The translations under genes and the position numbers were made by a program. A model generated the notes under the pieces. The model saw only the letters and a list, made by a program, of their open reading frames with translations, searched no databases and was not told where the DNA came from. Positions 60,695-64,000 of a DNA stretch of 64,000 nucleotides are shown here, piece by piece; positions within the stretch are counted from its first letter, which is position 1; each line of letters starts with the position of its first letter. The stretch comes from Polyangiaceae bacterium (GTDB lineage Bacteria; Myxococcota_A; Polyangia; Polyangiales; Polyangiaceae): contig JACKEB010000014.1 in assembly GCA_020633205.1 (NCBI GenBank), positions 496,001-560,000 on the forward strand, written 5' to 3'.

Positions 60695-62476
60695 CTAGCG
60701 CAGGCTAAGCGCAGCACGAGCAACGATGGACTCCACGGCGGCGCGGTAACCGTAGCTTTGAACCGACGGATCCACGTTCTGTTTGGCGCAGATGCTCGTC
60801 GTGACGCCCTGGTCACCCAGAGCTCGCAAGAGTTCGAGCTGGCGCACTCCCGGCGTGGCTCCCGCGCTGTGACGATCTCCGGTCGTCTTGCCAGTATCAG
60901 GGTCTACGCAAATCGGATCGCTGCTGATGCCGTAACACTCACAGCTCGTTGTGAGGCAGGGGTCAGGCTCGGGCAGCGGCGAAAGGCAAGCGTACTGCAG
61001 CGCTTGGCCTTCGGTGTCGTAGTCGTAGCCGTTTGGGTAGGCGAATCCGTCATCCTGACTGCGGATCCCCTGACCGGTGCGCGGGGTAATGGACTCTCGC
61101 ATCAATGGATCTCCAGCGGCCCCGCCTGCTGTCGGTAAGAGCTCGCTCCAGCGCTCCTGCATCTCGGCGGCAGTGGCGAACACAAGGGAGCCTTTGGTGG
61201 TGAGGCTAGATGGCCGGGCGAGATCCTGCCACGGCACACCCACCAGGGCGGCGAACACGACATCCTCTGGGCGGCGCGTGGGCCCCGAGGTTGACTCGAA
61301 AATAGGATTGGGGAGTCGTTCCCCGTATTCATCCTTGATCGTGGCCTCTTGGAATGCCGCGCGGTAACGATCGATGGGGTAGAGAAAGTCGACGCCAAAG
61401 CGCCGTTTTTGGTCGAAGCAACGCAGGTTCGGTGGATCCTGGATATCGTCGAGGCGGGGCGAGTCGCATCCGGGTGCAGGGCTAGGACAGCCTGCAGGCG
61501 GAGACTGCCCGCACGAATGGCAGCATGGGTCATTCGGATCCTTGTCACACGCAGCGGAGGGCGGGGGGAGCGTGACTTGATCGCCTAGCGAATCGATCGA
61601 CTGCAGCCCGAGCCAGTACTGGTTGAGCGTTGGCACAGAGCAGTCGTTCTCGTTGCTGAGCATGACTACCAGCAGCAGCGAGTCTTCTCTGAGAAACACC
61701 CGCCGCTGCTCCAGCAGCTCGTCGTCGACGCCGACTCCGACCGCGCAGCCATTGGAGGTGTCACCGTCGAAGCACGGCCCACGCTCGCTGCTGCGGCTGG
61801 GGTGTGAATCCGCTAGGAAACGATACGGCGCTTCGAGGCTCGCCTCGTAGCCGCAGCCGCGGGAGCCAACCGCCAACACCTGCTTGCGGGTTTCGTCCAA
61901 GACGGCGCCGAGGTTCGCGGAGCCCGCCGGCGCCTGTCGTGCTTCGGGATCCCAGGAGACTAGACCAAGGCCCCGATAGCCAGCTGTGCCGTCATAACGC
62001 TCGAGGCTCGCAAGGAGATGGGCGTGATCGTTCTGAGCTGGCTCCCAGGTTGGCCAGTTTGGAGAGCAGCTATCCGAACCTGCGCCGCCCAGGCTGGTGG
62101 TGATCACTCCAATGTGCAAGTCCCGAACGGGCGGGAGTTCCCGCTCGAGCCCATCTGGGCAGGCCGCGGTCGGGTCCGCCAAGGTGATGCGCTGATCCGC
62201 GCTCACGCAGTCGGGGTTGACGAGCCGGTGCACCAGCAGCGGAGCGGCGTCGGCGAAGGTCGCCTGGAACGGGTCCATGCCATAGGAGTTGTCGACGACG
62301 AAGAGCAAGTCGACCTTGGTCGGTGTCGCTGCCGTGGGGGCGGCGTCGGAGTCAGCCCCCGCGTCGGTATTCGCGCAACTCGCCGGGTCGCCCTCACAGC
62401 CAAGTAGCGTGCGGCCGCATCCAGCCGTTCCGAGTAGCGCGCCCACCATCAACCAAGTCAACCTGCGTGCAAGCAT
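60695..62476 (-). CDS. Lipoprotein with VWA-like domain
   Basis: 593 aa. Signal WLMVGALLGTAGC (lipobox), then an Ala/Asp-rich linker and a domain starting KVDLLFVVDNSYGMDPFQ, which is a MIDAS-like DxSxGM motif of a VWA fold. Later stretches are Cys/Pro-rich (PNDPCCHSCGQSPPAGCPSP; CLTTSCECYG) and rich in Asp/Asn loops, suggesting calcium binding and disulfides. Probably surface binding. Convergent with nothing; runs antisense to no real gene. Confidence 0.75.
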   Translation of the reverse strand: MLARRLTWLMVGALLGTAGCGRTLLGCEGDPASCANTDAGADSDAAPTAATPTKVDLLFVVDNSYGMDPFQATFADAAPLLVHRLVNPDCVSADQRITLADPTAACPDGLERELPPVRDLHIGVITTSLGGAGSDSCSPNWPTWEPAQNDHAHLLASLERYDGTAGYRGLGLVSWDPEARQAPAGSANLGAVLDETRKQVLAVGSRGCGYEASLEAPYRFLADSHPSRSSERGPCFDGDTSNGCAVGVGVDDELLEQRRVFLREDSLLLVVMLSNENDCSVPTLNQYWLGLQSIDSLGDQVTLPPPSAACDKDPNDPCCHSCGQSPPAGCPSPAPGCDSPRLDDIQDPPNLRCFDQKRRFGVDFLYPIDRYRAAFQEATIKDEYGERLPNPIFESTSGPTRRPEDVVFAALVGVPWQDLARPSSLTTKGSLVFATAAEMQERWSELLPTAGGAAGDPLMRESITPRTGQGIRSQDDGFAYPNGYDYDTEGQALQYACLSPLPEPDPCLTTSCECYGISSDPICVDPDTGKTTGDRHSAGATPGVRQLELLRALGDQGVTTSICAKQNVDPSVQSYGYRAAVESIVARAALSLR

Positions 62477-62606
62477 GATCCTAGCGTCTTACCCGCTGGG
62501 CGTTTCCGACCTTCCTGCGCCTTGCAGGCGTTGAACCCCTCATACAGAACGACGTTCCCGACCGCGTGGAACCAGCCCAGTGCAATCGGGCGACTGGAGT
62601 GTCAGC

Positions 62607-63305
62607 TCAAGCGGCCGCGACGGCCCGCGGTTTGCGGGCATCGATCAGAAACAGCAGCGCGAAGACCAGGAAAAAGGCCATGGAACTCAGCTGATAGAAG
62701 GTGAGCCCCCAGAGCACGCGCGGTTCTGGGCGCAAGAGCTCGGTCGCGATACGCCACAGCATGTACGCCATCAGGTAGAGCTTGATGAGCTGCATACGGA
62801 ACAAGCCGCGTCGGGCGGCGAGGAGAAGCAACACTGCGGCCGTGGCGTGAAACGCGAACTCATACAGCTGCGTCGGATGCCGAGGCAGCCCATCCTGAAA
62901 CCGCACCGCCCAGGGCAGGTCGGTGGGGCCTCCGAAGCAGCAGCCAGCGTGGAAGCAGCCAAGTCGGCCGATGGCAATGCTTGCGGCCACCGGTGCGGCG
63001 AAGGCATCCCCTGTCTTGTGACGCACGCCTGCTACCAGCTTGGCCACCTCCACTCCGAGGTATCCCCCCGCCAGGCCCCAGGTGATGGTTCGCCCATCCT
63101 TCAGCCAGGCGCTGCCGTCTACCAAGCTCTGCCAGTCCGAAAGCGCGTAAGGCAGCTTGGCGAAGAAGGTGCTCCCAATGATTGCCCCGAGGAAAAGCGC
63201 AAGGCGTTGTAGCCGCGTCTCGTGGGGCCCCCGTGGAAGAGCTCGCCGGACCAGCACGCCCACGACGAGGGCCGTCCCCATCAGTCCGAGATAGATCCAG
63301 TCCAT
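62607..63305 (-). CDS. Atypical prolipoprotein diacylglyceryl transferase-like membrane protein
   Basis: 232 aa with ~6-7 membrane spans, started at the ATG at 63305 whose A is the last base of the upstream gene's TGA. It resembles Lgt (which attaches diacylglycerol to lipoprotein cysteine) by GRLGCFHAGCCFGGPTDLPWAVRF and RHPTQLYEFAFH. The canonical catalytic elements differ: the His of HGGL is Trp (ITWGLAGGYLG), and the Asn/Glu of GRxxNFxNxExxG are Cys. It is therefore a paralogue with different chemistry. A true lgt is expected elsewhere. Coupled to the radical-SAM-like gene, so the two probably act together. Confidence 0.75.
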   Translation of the reverse strand: MDWIYLGLMGTALVVGVLVRRALPRGPHETRLQRLALFLGAIIGSTFFAKLPYALSDWQSLVDGSAWLKDGRTITWGLAGGYLGVEVAKLVAGVRHKTGDAFAAPVAASIAIGRLGCFHAGCCFGGPTDLPWAVRFQDGLPRHPTQLYEFAFHATAAVLLLLAARRGLFRMQLIKLYLMAYMLWRIATELLRPEPRVLWGLTFYQLSSMAFFLVFALLFLIDARKPRAVAAA

Positions 63306-64000
63306 CAGTCCGAGCTGGTGCGCTGAGTGAGCTGGATGAGTTGCGACTCCAGCTCGGGCAGAGCTGCATGCCCCGGCCGATACAGCACGTTGTAAGCGCA
63401 GAACGGGATCACGTGGCCGCTTGGCAAGACGTGATGCGTGCAGCACTTCATCACTCTTCGCAAATCGAAGTTGTACACATCGAGGAACGACGTGATGGCG
63501 ATACGGAAGACGCGCTCGGGAGACAGCGTCTCGTTCAGCGCGGCGCCGAAGAAGTCGACCACCGCCTTCGCGTCTTGCGCCCCGACTTGACTTAGCTGTC
63601 GTTGACCGAGGGCTGTGGCGAGCCACGACTCCACCGTGGCGCAGTCCCCAGCACTGCAGCCCTCTGCGCGCAGGTACTCTTCCACGAGCTGCCTCGCGCG
63701 GGGTCGATCGAAGGCGATGCCGTTGGCGAGCAGGTCCTTGTGCTTCTGCGCGTCGATGAAGCGCAGGAGGGGGTACAGGCGTTCTCCATCCCGATAGGCG
63801 TAGCTCAGCGTGTGGCAATTGGGATGCGCGCACGGCAACGGCATGAAATCGGTTTCCCGGAACAACCCAGCGGTTTGCTCGGCGATCCCTTTCACGACGT
63901 CTGGGAAAGTGACTCTTCGCTCGAGCGTCTCCGGGAGTTCGCTGCGTCCGCTGTAGGTCGCCGGCTGGAAGCTCACGCCGCCGATATTCGGGCGCTTCAC
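63305..64000 (-). CDS. C-terminal part of a radical-SAM protein of the MJ0619/tetraether-synthase type (runs off window)
   Basis: 231 residues visible. Landmarks: FQPATYSGR, RRVTFPDVVKGIAEQTAGLFRETDFMPLPCAHPNC, and KCCTHHVLPSGHVIPFCAYNVLYR. These match my memory of the C-terminal part of radical-SAM proteins in the MJ0619 group, where archaeal Tes joins lipid tails; extra Cys (PCAHPNC, KCC, FCAYN) may hold Fe-S or zinc. The CxxxCxxC cluster motif must lie beyond position 64000, so radical-SAM status is inferred. The stop overlaps the Lgt-like start by one base. Confidence 0.6.
   Translation of the reverse strand: MKRPNIGGVSFQPATYSGRSELPETLERRVTFPDVVKGIAEQTAGLFRETDFMPLPCAHPNCHTLSYAYRDGERLYPLLRFIDAQKHKDLLANGIAFDRPRARQLVEEYLRAEGCSAGDCATVESWLATALGQRQLSQVGAQDAKAVVDFFGAALNETLSPERVFRIAITSFLDVYNFDLRRVMKCCTHHVLPSGHVIPFCAYNVLYRPGHAALPELESQLIQLTQRTSSD

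Noticed and set aside
63306..63833. Upstream extension of the Lgt-like gene
   Set aside because: It reads in another frame through the radical-SAM-like gene; the ATG at 63305 fits the family.
1..64000. Transposase, integrase, phage, tRNA or rRNA genes
   Set aside because: Looked for typical motifs and structures on both strands and found none.

Overview
The window looks like chromosome from a myxobacterium (Myxococcota, most likely the Polyangia / Sorangium side). The support is high GC with strong third-position bias, two DUF1592/DUF1552 cassettes, about twenty predicted lipoproteins (many with Gly/Ala/Ser/Thr-rich linkers after the lipobox Cys), orphan hybrid histidine kinases, a very large share of envelope proteins, and little core metabolism. 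I found no rRNA, tRNA, transposase, integrase, phage or CRISPR locus. Taxonomy is inferred from gene content only.

Layout. 1-7.7 kb (minus): a compact run reading from 7713 downward. It holds a UDPGP-family nucleotidyltransferase, an SppA protease fused to an N-terminal beta-barrel-like region, an ABC-ATPase-like protein with its catalytic motifs eroded, proB, a PHB-depolymerase-like esterase, a small TPR-like protein and the start of a trypsin-like lipoprotein. 7.9-14.4 kb: BNR-repeat lipoprotein, YXWGXW mini-lipoprotein, hybrid histidine kinase, a large lipoprotein and a pentaheme cytochrome lipoprotein. 14.6-20.4 kb (minus): DUF1552, DUF1592, a PQQ-sugar-dehydrogenase-like lipoprotein and a diheme cytochrome. 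20.6-25.8 kb: an MDR oxidoreductase, then a plus-strand series of envelope genes (phospholipase-C-like, gluzincin-like, lipoprotein, two barrel-like proteins). 25.9-35.4 kb: NDH-SelD fusion, a Lys/Ala/Glu-rich lipoprotein, a second hybrid kinase, rsmE, a lipase-like lipoprotein and an outer-membrane barrel. 35.6-40.3 kb: a cobalamin riboswitch in front of a surface lipoprotein, then the second DUF1592/DUF1552 cassette. 40.4-46.1 kb: lipoproteins, a barrel, a transglutaminase-like protein and about 1 kb of repeats including an array of GGGGCTTCGCCCC hairpins. 46.1-62.5 kb: an OPT transporter, a VWA protein, a methyl-accepting protein, an NtrY-like kinase, and further lipoproteins, an esterase and an ArsC-like protein. 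62.6-64 kb: an atypical Lgt-like membrane protein coupled to the C-terminus of a radical-SAM-type protein.

How it fits together. Most genes act at or outside the inner membrane: electron transfer (multiheme cytochromes, DUF1592, sugar dehydrogenase), hydrolysis (esterases, proteases, lipases), transport and sensing. The items most worth follow-up are the radical-SAM/Lgt-like pair at the right edge, the B12 riboswitch with its surface lipoprotein, the hairpin array at 44.9-45.4 kb, the SppA-barrel fusion with a dead ABC ATPase downstream, and a 16-bp motif present three times.
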